Assembly: GCA_902781515.1 (NCBI GenBank)
Contig: CACZJU010000017.1
Span: forward strand, 1-41,374
Direction: 5' to 3'
Length of the DNA stretch: 41,374 nt
Source of the DNA: an uncultured Bacteroidales bacterium
Lineage (GTDB): Bacteria > Bacteroidota > Bacteroidia > Bacteroidales > Bacteroidaceae
A program made the position numbers and the translations under genes. The notes beneath the pieces were generated by a model. The model worked only from the letters and a program-made list of their open reading frames with translations, was not told the origin of the DNA and did no database searches. Of this stretch, positions 31,104-37,914 are shown in pieces. Numbering within the stretch: position 1 is the stretch's first letter; every line of letters begins with the position of its first letter.

Positions 31104-31878
31104 ACAAGTCCTCTGGCTTATTCGTTTTCTTCAGTTCTGTTAGCAACTGGGCATAGCGTTCTGCTACAGCCTTTGCAAAGCGTGCTCCCTTTTCGGCTGT
31201 CGCTGGATGAGGATTACCGATTCCCGTATCGTCAGTCACCAAGTTCCAATGACGAGGCAGCCATGCTGTCTTCTGACGGAGGGAAGGAAGGGCAAAGGGG
31301 TGTGAATCACCATTTCCGGCTAAATCCATGCGCACCAGTTCTGGGTGATAGTGAAGCATAACGGAGGTTTCCAGTTCGTCGGCATGGTCACCCGGCTGGT
31401 CGAAGTATTCCTTGGCTGGACATACGGTGAACCACTCACTTGAAAGGATGAGCATATCGGGATAATCGACTGCCAAGTCGCGGATGAAGCCCTTGAACGA
31501 GTTGCCGCCGTGTCCGTTCACGATGAGCAACTTGCGCAGCCCTTGGTGATAGATGCTTTCCACTATGTCGCGTAGGATTGTTTCCTGAGTACGTTGACGA
31601 TAGTGGATGCAGAACTGCAGGTCGCGCTGCCCAGGGTTCTGTGCTCCCATCATCACAGGCGGCAACACCATCGCCTTCACTTTGCTCTGTTCCCATGCCA
31701 GTCGAGCCGCATCTACAGCCACATCGTGCGACAGAATGCAGTCTGTCAGGTAGGGTAGATGCTGATTGTGTGGCTCTGTTGCCCCCCAGGGCAATATTGC
31801 AATGTCATACTTCTTTTCGCCCACCATTCCGTAGGTCGATGCTGCCAAATCCACAGCCATTTCCTTTTTCTCTTCCAT
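31093..31878 (-). CDS. Creatininase-family amidohydrolase
   Basis: A 261-residue protein with the creatininase metal motifs: ILPWGATEPHNQHLPY (Glu and His), NGHGGNSFKG, and DHADELETSVMLHYHPE. The family includes creatininase, formamide hydrolases of flavin synthesis (ArfB-like) and the mycofactocin protein MftE. The true substrate cannot be told here. It is co-transcribed with tcdA. A heptamer tract begins exactly at its start codon. Confidence 0.9.
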   Translation of the reverse strand: MEEKKEMAVDLAASTYGMVGEKKYDIAILPWGATEPHNQHLPYLTDCILSHDVAVDAARLAWEQSKVKAMVLPPVMMGAQNPGQRDLQFCIHYRQRTQETILRDIVESIYHQGLRKLLIVNGHGGNSFKGFIRDLAVDYPDMLILSSEWFTVCPAKEYFDQPGDHADELETSVMLHYHPELVRMDLAGNGDSHPFALPSLRQKTAWLPRHWNLVTDDTGIGNPHPATAEKGARFAKAVAERYAQLLTELKKTNKPEDLYER

Positions 31879-31898
31879 TCTTAATTCTTAATTCTTAA
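31878..31898. repeat. Heptamer tract upstream of the creatininase gene
   Basis: TTCTTAA three times in tandem (plus-strand reading) plus a decayed fourth, directly upstream of the minus-strand start codon. This is the position a ribosome would cover. Confidence 0.75.
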
Positions 31899-31909
31899 TT
31901 CTTTCTCCG

Positions 31910-31938
31910 CTTCGCTATGAAAGCGCTTCGCGATTACT
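31910..31938. repeat. 29-bp dispersed element, copy 1 (intergenic)
   Basis: CTTCGCTATGAAAGCG followed by CTTCGCGATTACT, ending at the stop codon of the FAD oxidoreductase gene. It matches 27 of 29 bases of copy 2 at 36169-36197. It holds the palindrome AAGCGCTT. Both copies are flanked by heptamer tracts. Confidence 0.8.
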
Positions 31939-33506
31939 TAATTATTTTTTACGTATTCCGCTGCCGCTTCTGCACAACGCTCTCCATCCACACCGGCACT
32001 CACTATACCGCCTGCATATCCAGCTCCCTCGCCACAAGGGAAAAGCCCTTGCAGACGGATGTGTTGCAGGGTTTCGTTGTCGCGTAGGATGCGGACGGGA
32101 CTGCTCGTGCGTGTTTCCACACCAATGACGGTAGCCTCGTTGGTCAGGAATCCGTGTTTCTGTCTGCCCCATGTTTTGAAAGCCTCCTGCAGACGGTGGC
32201 GTATGGGTTCGGGCATCCAGAAGTGGAGGGGCGAGCTGATGAGACCTGGAGCATACGATGAATCGGGCAGGTCGTAGCTGAGGCGGTTGTTCACGAAATC
32301 AGCCATACGTTGCGATGGGGCAGTCTGCTTCATGTTGCCCTGTTGCCAGCAGGTGCGTTCCAGCTCCTCCTGAAAGCTCATCATCTTCAGCGCATCATCG
32401 TCTGATACGTCTTCCGGACGTATTTCCACCACCATACCGCTGTTGCTCCAACGCCCATTGCGGCCTGAAGGACTCATACCGTTCACCACAATCTGTTCTG
32501 GTCCGCTGGCAGCAGGAACTACGAAGCCGCCCGGACACATACAGAAACTGTACACGCCGCGTCCGTCAACCTGTTGCACCATGCTGTATTCGGCAGCCGG
32601 CAGATAGTCGCCGCGTCCTCGTTTGTTGTGGTATTGTATCTGGTCGATGAGCTGTGCAGGGTGTTCCAATCGCACGCCCACTGCCAGTCCCTTTGCTTCT
32701 ATCTCTACATCATTGTCATATAGCCAGCGGTACACATCGCGAGCCGAGTGTCCCGTTGCCAGTATCACCGGCCCCCTGAACTCCCTTCCATCGGCACACA
32801 CAATGCCCTCCACATTTGACATTTGGCATTTGACATTTGACATGAGCAACGCCGTCATCCGCGTTTCAAAGTGCACTTCGCCTCCACATCTGATGATGGT
32901 CTCGCGCATGTTCTCGATGACGCGCGGGAGTTTGTCCGTACCAATGTGGGGATGGGCATCGCTTAGGATGCTCGGACTGGCACCATGCTGACAAAATACG
33001 CGCAGAATCTTCTCGCCATTTCCGCGTTTCTTGCTTCTGGTGAATAGTTTTCCATCGGAGTAAGCCCCTGCACCTCCCTCACCGAAAGCGTAGTTACTTT
33101 CTGGGTCAACCTTTTGTTCAGGACGTATTCGGGCAAGGTCCTTCTTGCGGTCGCGCACGTTCTTACCTCTTTCCACCACAATGGGGCGCAGTCCCAGTTC
33201 TATCAGTCGCAGGGCAGCAAACAGTCCACCCGGACCAGCTCCCACAACAATCACCTGCGGTCTGTCGCTCACATCGTGATACTCCACTGGCTCGAATTCT
33301 TCCACGGGTGGCTGTTCGTTTATGAACACCCTGACGGTCAGGTTCACAAAGACCTCCCTCTGCCGGGCATCAATGCTTCGCTTCAGTGTTCTCACGCAGG
33401 TAATAGTCCTCTCGTCCCAACCCTGCTCTCGAGCCACGTATCGCCGTATCGACTGTTCATTGTAACCGTCCCTCGGCGTCACCCTCAGTTGCAACTCCTT
33501 TATCAT
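31938..33506 (-). CDS. FAD-dependent oxidoreductase (FixC/HI0933-like dehydrogenase)
   Basis: A 522-residue flavoprotein. Residues 1-80 are a small N-terminal domain with repeated Arg and Lys residues. The FAD-binding Rossmann motif is VIVVGAGPGGLFAA (G89-G94), then VVERG, and FGEGGAGAYSDGKLFTRSKK is a family signature. VILATGHSARDVYRWL is the second dinucleotide-side strand, and LFPCGEGAGYAGGI the C-terminal FAD contact. Substrate and partners are unknown. An in-frame heptamer tract encodes NVKCQMSNV between domains (32813-32840). The start at 33506 is 16 bp past the radA stop, so the pair is probably one transcript. Longer upstream frames overlap radA and lack family similarity. Confidence 0.88.
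   Translation of the reverse strand: MIKELQLRVTPRDGYNEQSIRRYVAREQGWDERTITCVRTLKRSIDARQREVFVNLTVRVFINEQPPVEEFEPVEYHDVSDRPQVIVVGAGPGGLFAALRLIELGLRPIVVERGKNVRDRKKDLARIRPEQKVDPESNYAFGEGGAGAYSDGKLFTRSKKRGNGEKILRVFCQHGASPSILSDAHPHIGTDKLPRVIENMRETIIRCGGEVHFETRMTALLMSNVKCQMSNVEGIVCADGREFRGPVILATGHSARDVYRWLYDNDVEIEAKGLAVGVRLEHPAQLIDQIQYHNKRGRGDYLPAAEYSMVQQVDGRGVYSFCMCPGGFVVPAASGPEQIVVNGMSPSGRNGRWSNSGMVVEIRPEDVSDDDALKMMSFQEELERTCWQQGNMKQTAPSQRMADFVNNRLSYDLPDSSYAPGLISSPLHFWMPEPIRHRLQEAFKTWGRQKHGFLTNEATVIGVETRTSSPVRILRDNETLQHIRLQGLFPCGEGAGYAGGIVSAGVDGERCAEAAAEYVKNN
32813..32840. repeat. In-frame heptamer tract in the FAD oxidoreductase gene
   Basis: CATTTGA, CATTTGG, CATTTGA, CATTTGA in tandem (plus-strand reading), encoding NVKCQMSNV on the minus strand, between RMTALLMS and GIVCADGREF. 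Confidence 0.9.
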
Positions 33507-33522
33507 ATCTTGAGAATATTTT

Positions 33523-34959
33523 TTAGCCGAAAAGGGCGCGGACGGCCTCGGCGACGCGACGGACGGGGACGAGTTCGATAGCAAGTTTCTTCTGGTCAAT
33601 GCCCTTGAGGCCTTGGGCAGGGACGAGCATACGGCGGAAACCGAGTTTCTCGGCTTCGGCGATACGCTGTTCCAGTCGGGCAACGGGACGAATCTCGCCA
33701 CTCAGTCCCACCTCTCCACACATACAGGTATCAGGTTCGATGGCTGCGTCCACGTTGCTGGAGAGTACGGCGGCAATGACGCTGAGGTCCATAGCAGGGT
33801 CTGTTACGCGCAGACCGCCCGCAATGTTCAGGAATACATCCTTCTGCGCCAGTTTGAAGCCGACGCGCTTCTCCAATACAGCCAGTAACATACCCAAGCG
33901 ACGATTGTCGAAACCTGTAGCAGAGCGCTGTGGGGTTCCGTAGGCGGCTGTAGAGACGAGAGCCTGAGTCTCGATGAGCAGAGGACGCACACCCTCTACC
34001 GCAGCGCAGATGGCAATGCCACTCAGCCCCTCGCGACCTTCCGTCAGCAGCAGTTCGCTGGGATTGCTGACCTGTCGCAATCCACCTTGTAACATCTCGT
34101 AAATACCAAGTTCCGAGGTACTTCCGAAGCGGTTCTTCTGTGCTCGCAGAATGCGGTACATATAGTGTTGGTCGCCCTCGAACTGCAGAACACAATCGAC
34201 GATGTGTTCCAGCACTTTGGGACCTGCCAGCGTGCCCTCCTTGGTGATGTGGCCGATGAGTATGACACATGGTACGACCCCTCTCCCGTCCTCCCCCGAG
34301 GGGAAGGATTTCTTTGATTTGACATACCTGAGGAGCGAGGCGGCACACTCGCGAATCTGGCTGAGACTGCCAGCCGATGATTCCACAGTCTCTGTGGATA
34401 TTGTTTGTATGGAGTCTATGACAACAAGGTCGGGCTGTTCGGCTTCAATGTGTTCGTATATGGCTTCGAGCGAGGTTTCACAGAGGATTAAGAGGTTGGA
34501 GGTGAGAGGTGAGAGGTGAGAAGATTCTTGTAGGCGGTCGGCACGAAGCTTGATTTGGCGGGCGCTTTCTTCTCCGCTGATGTACAGCACTTTGATGTTG
34601 TCCTGTAGGCGCAACACGGTTTGCAGTACGAGGGTACTCTTGCCGACACCTGGTTCACCACCAAGCAAGACAAGGCTGCCCTTCACCAGTCCGCCGCCAA
34701 GGACGCGGTTAAGCTCCTGGTCGCCCATATCAATACGCACCTCGGCATCCGCCTCAATATCGCCCACTGCAATCGGACGGTTCTCTTGTCCCTCGCCCAA
34801 CGTCATTTTGAATTTTGAATTTTGAATTTTAGACTGGCTTCCAGCCACCTTAAATTCCTTCATCGTGTTCCAACGACCACAGTTGGGGCATTTACCCATC
34901 CATTTCGTTGTTTCCTGTCCACATTCCTCGCAGACATACATTACCTTGTCTTTTGCCAT
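33523..34959 (-). CDS. radA: DNA repair protein RadA/Sms
   Basis: A 478-residue RadA. The N-terminal zinc finger is CEECG...CPNCG, the Walker A GGEPGVGKSTL. The RadA-specific KNRFGS motif sits in KNRFGSTSELG, and a Lon-like C-terminal domain ends the protein. RadA is a hexameric helicase that drives branch migration in recombination. The start at 34959 (MAKDKVMYVCEECG) is preferred to 34977. It is longer than E. coli RadA, and two heptamer tracts account for part of this: one encodes QSKIQNSKFKM after the zinc finger (34806-34826), the other encodes SSHLSPLTSN in the ATPase domain (34492-34519). Confidence 0.95.
   Translation of the reverse strand: MAKDKVMYVCEECGQETTKWMGKCPNCGRWNTMKEFKVAGSQSKIQNSKFKMTLGEGQENRPIAVGDIEADAEVRIDMGDQELNRVLGGGLVKGSLVLLGGEPGVGKSTLVLQTVLRLQDNIKVLYISGEESARQIKLRADRLQESSHLSPLTSNLLILCETSLEAIYEHIEAEQPDLVVIDSIQTISTETVESSAGSLSQIRECAASLLRYVKSKKSFPSGEDGRGVVPCVILIGHITKEGTLAGPKVLEHIVDCVLQFEGDQHYMYRILRAQKNRFGSTSELGIYEMLQGGLRQVSNPSELLLTEGREGLSGIAICAAVEGVRPLLIETQALVSTAAYGTPQRSATGFDNRRLGMLLAVLEKRVGFKLAQKDVFLNIAGGLRVTDPAMDLSVIAAVLSSNVDAAIEPDTCMCGEVGLSGEIRPVARLEQRIAEAEKLGFRRMLVPAQGLKGIDQKKLAIELVPVRRVAEAVRALFG
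34492..34519. repeat. In-frame heptamer tract 1 in radA
   Basis: GAGGTTG and three copies of GAGGTGA in phase (plus-strand reading). It encodes a Ser/Pro/Thr-rich loop in the RecA-like core, next to LLILCETSLEAI. Confidence 0.85.
34806..34826. repeat. In-frame heptamer tract 2 in radA
   Basis: TTTTGAA three times in tandem (plus-strand reading) and a partial fourth, encoding KIQNSKFKM in the linker between zinc finger and ATPase core. Confidence 0.85.
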
Positions 34960-34983
34960 AATGCTGCGAAGATACAAAAAATA

Positions 34984-35018
34984 TCTGAAAATTGAAAATT
35001 GAAAGTTGAAATTTGAAA
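34984..35018. repeat. Heptamer tract in the radA-U32 divergent gap
   Basis: TCTGAAA, ATTGAAA, ATTGAAA, GTTGAAA, TTTGAAA in phase. The tract supplies the GTTG that serves as -33 box of the U32 promoter. Confidence 0.85.
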
Positions 35019-35035
35019 ATATGTTAGTATCTTTG
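35005..35035 (+). promoter_or_regulatory. Promoter of the U32 gene, nearly leaderless
   Basis: GTTG (35005-35008), a 19-bp gap and TATCTTTG (35028-35035). The -7 box ends 7 bases before the ATG at 35043, so the transcript would start at or within a few bases of the start codon. Confidence 0.55.
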
Positions 35036-35042
35036 TGGGGAA

Positions 35043-36905
35043 ATGAGAGAAATAGAGTTGCTGGCGCCGGCTAAGGACTTGGCGACGGGCATTGAAGCTA
35101 TTAAGCATGGAGCAGATGCCGTGTACATCGGAGCAAGTCGCTTCGGAGCGCGTGCTGCAGCTGGCAATTCTGTTGACGACATTCGTCAGCTTGTGGACTT
35201 TGCCCACCCCTATGGAGTTAAGGTCTATGTCACTCTGAATACCATCATCTTCGATAGCGAACTATCAGATGTTCAACGACTTGTCGAGCAGCTTGCAGAT
35301 GTTGGCGTTGATGCCATCATCGTTCAGGATATGGCATTGCTCAATTCAAAATTAAAAATTAAAAAGGCAAAATTGAGGCTGCACGCGAGCACTCAGATGG
35401 ACAACAGAACTGCGGAGAAGGTGGCGTGGCTTAGGGACTTGGGCTTCCGTCAGGTGGTGCTGGCACGTGAACTTACCCTCGACGAGATTCGCGATATACA
35501 CGAGCGGGTGCCCGATGTCAGGCTGGAAGTGTTTGTGCATGGTGCCATCTGTGTGTCGTACAACGGTCAGTGCTACGCCTCGCAACACCTGTTCAAGCGT
35601 TCTGCCAACAGAGGCGAGTGTGCCCAGTTCTGTCGTATGCCGTTCGATTTGATAGAGGTTAGAGGTGATGGGGCAGAGGAGAAAGTGCTGATGCGACAGA
35701 AGCATCTGCTCTCGTTGCGCGACATGAATCGTAGCAACGAATTGGAGGCTCTTCTTGATGCCGGAGCTTCGAGCCTGAAGATTGAGGGACGACTGAAAGA
35801 TGTGGCTTACGTGAAGAACGTGGTGGCATACTACAGGCAGCGTCTCGATGAGATTTTCAGTCGTCGGAAAGAGTACTGCCGCAGTTCGTTGGGTAAGGAG
35901 ACCGTAACCTTTAGTCCTAATTTAGCAAAATCTTTTAACCGTCTGGCTACTAATTACTTTTTGAATGGTAGAACTCGTGATATGGCGAACATATATACAC
36001 CCAAAAGTATGGGTGAGCCTGTTGGCGAGGACACTGAATTACACAATGGGGACGGGCTGTGCTACATCAACGAGGAAGGGCAGTTGGAAGGATTCCGCGT
36101 GAATCGTGTCGAGGGCAAAAAGATATATCTCAGCAATGGTAATATCCTACCTCTCACTTCTTGCTCCTCTTCGCTACGCAAGCGCTTCGCGATTACTCAC
36201 CTCTCACTCTACAGGAACTACGACCATCAGTTCGAGCAGCAACTGGCAAAGCCTACAGCCACTCGGAAGGTGAGTGTAAGGTGGCACTTGCGCGATGTCG
36301 AGGACGGTTTTGTGCTACGCCTGATTCGTGAGGATGGGGTAGAGGTGGAGCAACATTTCCCCTACACCCACGAGGTGGCACGTTCGTCCCAACGGGAGCA
36401 GATAGAACGCCAGCTCTCGCGTCTTGGCGACACTCCCTACGAGTCCGTGGAAGTAGAGGTGGAGATGACGGACAACTGGTTCATCCCGGGCAGCGTCCTT
36501 GCCGACTGGCGCAGAAAGACTGTTGAACGGATGATGGACGCTAAACCACAAAAGGAAGAGAGCGAAGGTCCTGCACCTGTAGCCAACTTTAGTCCTTTGC
36601 CTTTTGCCATTAGTCACATTCAATACCTCGGCAATGTGGCGAACAAGGTGGCGCGACAGTTCTACCTCGACCACGGAGCCACGAAGGTTGATTGGGCAAT
36701 GGAGGTGGAACATCCCAAGGGCGAGGAACATTTGCTGATGACCTGCCGCTACTGCATCCGATACGAGCTTGGAATGTGCAACAAATTGAAGATGGAAGAT
36801 GGAAAATTGAATAGTGGCACTTTATTCCTACGGCTGGCTGATGGAAGAAGGTTCCGTCTGCACTTCGATTGTAAGAATTGTCAAATGAGGGTTTACTCGG
36901 TTTAA
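35043..36905 (+). CDS. U32-family protein, probably RlhA-like RNA hydroxylation factor
   Basis: A 620-residue protein. The U32 barrel starts MREIELLAPAKDLATGIEAI and includes GADAVYIGASRFGAR and the signature VFVHGAICVSYNGQCYASQH with SANRGECAQFCRMPF, whose four Cys may bind an iron-sulfur cluster. A long C-terminal part ends with CRYCIRYELGMC and DCKNCQMRVYS. Long U32 proteins with a DUF3656-type extension include RlhA, which hydroxylates C2501 of 23S rRNA; shorter ones (TrhP) act on tRNA U34. The old peptidase label is doubtful. Three repeat inserts lie in frame: 35344-35371, 36147-36210 (with the 29-bp element) and 36785-36812. Confidence 0.85.
   Translation: MREIELLAPAKDLATGIEAIKHGADAVYIGASRFGARAAAGNSVDDIRQLVDFAHPYGVKVYVTLNTIIFDSELSDVQRLVEQLADVGVDAIIVQDMALLNSKLKIKKAKLRLHASTQMDNRTAEKVAWLRDLGFRQVVLARELTLDEIRDIHERVPDVRLEVFVHGAICVSYNGQCYASQHLFKRSANRGECAQFCRMPFDLIEVRGDGAEEKVLMRQKHLLSLRDMNRSNELEALLDAGASSLKIEGRLKDVAYVKNVVAYYRQRLDEIFSRRKEYCRSSLGKETVTFSPNLAKSFNRLATNYFLNGRTRDMANIYTPKSMGEPVGEDTELHNGDGLCYINEEGQLEGFRVNRVEGKKIYLSNGNILPLTSCSSSLRKRFAITHLSLYRNYDHQFEQQLAKPTATRKVSVRWHLRDVEDGFVLRLIREDGVEVEQHFPYTHEVARSSQREQIERQLSRLGDTPYESVEVEVEMTDNWFIPGSVLADWRRKTVERMMDAKPQKEESEGPAPVANFSPLPFAISHIQYLGNVANKVARQFYLDHGATKVDWAMEVEHPKGEEHLLMTCRYCIRYELGMCNKLKMEDGKLNSGTLFLRLADGRRFRLHFDCKNCQMRVYSV
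35344..35371. repeat. In-frame heptamer tract 1 in the U32 gene
   Basis: ATTCAAA, ATTAAAA, ATTAAAA and a decayed AGGCAAA in phase. They encode NSKLKIKKAK inside the barrel, just before LRLHASTQMDN. Confidence 0.8.
36169..36197. repeat. 29-bp dispersed element, copy 2 (in frame in the U32 gene)
   Basis: CTTCGCTACGCAAGCG followed by CTTCGCGATTACT, 27/29 identical to copy 1 at 31910-31938. It is bordered on both sides by CTCACTT/CTCACCT-type repeats and encodes SLRKRFAIT within LTSCSSSLRKRFAITHLSL, a stretch with no look of U32 sequence. Confidence 0.85.
36785..36812. repeat. In-frame heptamer tract 2 in the U32 gene
   Basis: ATTGAAG, ATGGAAG, ATGGAAA, ATTGAAT in phase, encoding KLKMEDGKLN directly after the conserved GMCN Cys motif. 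Confidence 0.8.
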
Positions 36906-36932
36906 TAGTTTAATAGTTTAAGAGTTTAAGAT
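36901..36932. repeat. 8-bp tandem tract at the end of the U32 gene
   Basis: TTTAATAG, TTTAATAG, TTTAAGAG, TTTAAGAT: four copies running from the U32 stop codon into the next start codon. Confidence 0.85.
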
Positions 36933-37875
36933 GAAGAAATTTTTCACTTTTCACTATTCACTATTACCTTTCTTGCTTCTCATTGTCAGTTGCAAGCCAT
37001 CGCCAGTGGGGGAGATTGAGGGGACGGAGCGCATGTGGGACGTGGACTACAACTTTGTTCTCTCTGGCGACAGTCTGGTGCTGCAGGAGGACCGTCCTAT
37101 GCACCTGCAGATAGTGCCTGACGAAGCCGACTCGTTTGTGGTGTACAAGAACGACCACCTTGTGGTGGCACAGATAGAGGTGATTCCAGAGGACTCGATA
37201 GACAGCGTGTGGGTGAAGGTGGCTCGCGACCAGTTGACGCAGGGCTGGGTGCACGAATCGGCACTGATGGAAGCCGTGGTGCCCGACGATCCCATTTCGC
37301 AAGGCATACACCTGTTTAGCGACAGTCACGTCATAGCCGCCGTAGCCCTGTTCATGGTGGCACTCGTAGCCTGGCTGGTGCGTCGCGGACTGAAACGGCG
37401 TTTCCACATCGTCCACATCGACGACATCGCCTCGCCCTATCCCATGCTCCTGTGCCTATGTTTTGCCGCAGCAACGGTGCTCTACACATCGATACAAATC
37501 TTCGTACCGCAGGTGTGGGCAGAGTTCTATTTCAATCCCACGCTCAACCCCTTCGGACAGCCTACGCTGCTCTGTCTGTTCCTTGCCTTGGCATGGGTGA
37601 TAGTGATTCTCACCATTGCTTCGCTCGACGACATCCGCCGTTCGCTCACAGCCACCGAGGCCGTGCTCTACACCCTCTCGCTCTTGGCCTTTCTGGCTGT
37701 CATATACATATTCTTTTCCATTACCACGCAATATCTCTTGGGCTATTTCCTGTGGATGGCGTATGCTGCCATTGCGGTATGGCAATATTGGCGCCGCCAC
37801 CGTCCGCGTTACCGTTGTGCCCACTGCGGTGCTCCGCTTCACGACCGTTCCTCGTGTCCCAAGTGCGGACTGTAA
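36931..37875 (+). CDS. Membrane lipoprotein with SH3-like and zinc-ribbon parts
   Basis: A 314-residue protein not assigned to a named family. It begins with a lipoprotein signal (lipobox LIVSC at residues 17-21). A ~100-residue periplasmic segment (GDSLVLQEDRPM, VKVARDQLTQGWVHESAL) resembles a bacterial SH3-like domain; WVHES is a typical SH3b ending. Four or so membrane helices follow between ~130 and 285. The C-terminus is a zinc ribbon (CAHCG...CPKCG). The signal-peptide codons for FTFHYSLLPF contain a heptamer tract (36943-36963). The start ATG overlaps an 8-bp tandem tract. Role unknown. Confidence 0.8.
   Translation: MKKFFTFHYSLLPFLLLIVSCKPSPVGEIEGTERMWDVDYNFVLSGDSLVLQEDRPMHLQIVPDEADSFVVYKNDHLVVAQIEVIPEDSIDSVWVKVARDQLTQGWVHESALMEAVVPDDPISQGIHLFSDSHVIAAVALFMVALVAWLVRRGLKRRFHIVHIDDIASPYPMLLCLCFAAATVLYTSIQIFVPQVWAEFYFNPTLNPFGQPTLLCLFLALAWVIVILTIASLDDIRRSLTATEAVLYTLSLLAFLAVIYIFFSITTQYLLGYFLWMAYAAIAVWQYWRRHRPRYRCAHCGAPLHDRSSCPKCGL
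36943..36963. repeat. Heptamer tract in a lipoprotein signal peptide
   Basis: TTCACTT, TTCACTA, TTCACTA in phase, encoding most of FHYSLL in the h-region of the signal peptide. Confidence 0.75.
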
Positions 37876-37914
37876 ACCATAAACCGTAAACCGTAAACTG
37901 TAAACCATAAACAT
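37873..37914. repeat. Six-copy heptamer tract abutting a start codon
   Basis: TAAACCA, TAAACCG, TAAACCG, TAAACTG, TAAACCA, TAAACAT: exact phase from the stop codon of the membrane lipoprotein gene to the base before the ATG at 37915. It is the entire gap. Confidence 0.95.

Noticed and set aside
31938-33701. Longer N-terminus for the FAD oxidoreductase
   Set aside because: The extra residues are Ser/Pro/Arg-rich, overlap the 3' end of radA, and lack family similarity; the ATG at 33506 starts the conserved N-terminal domain.
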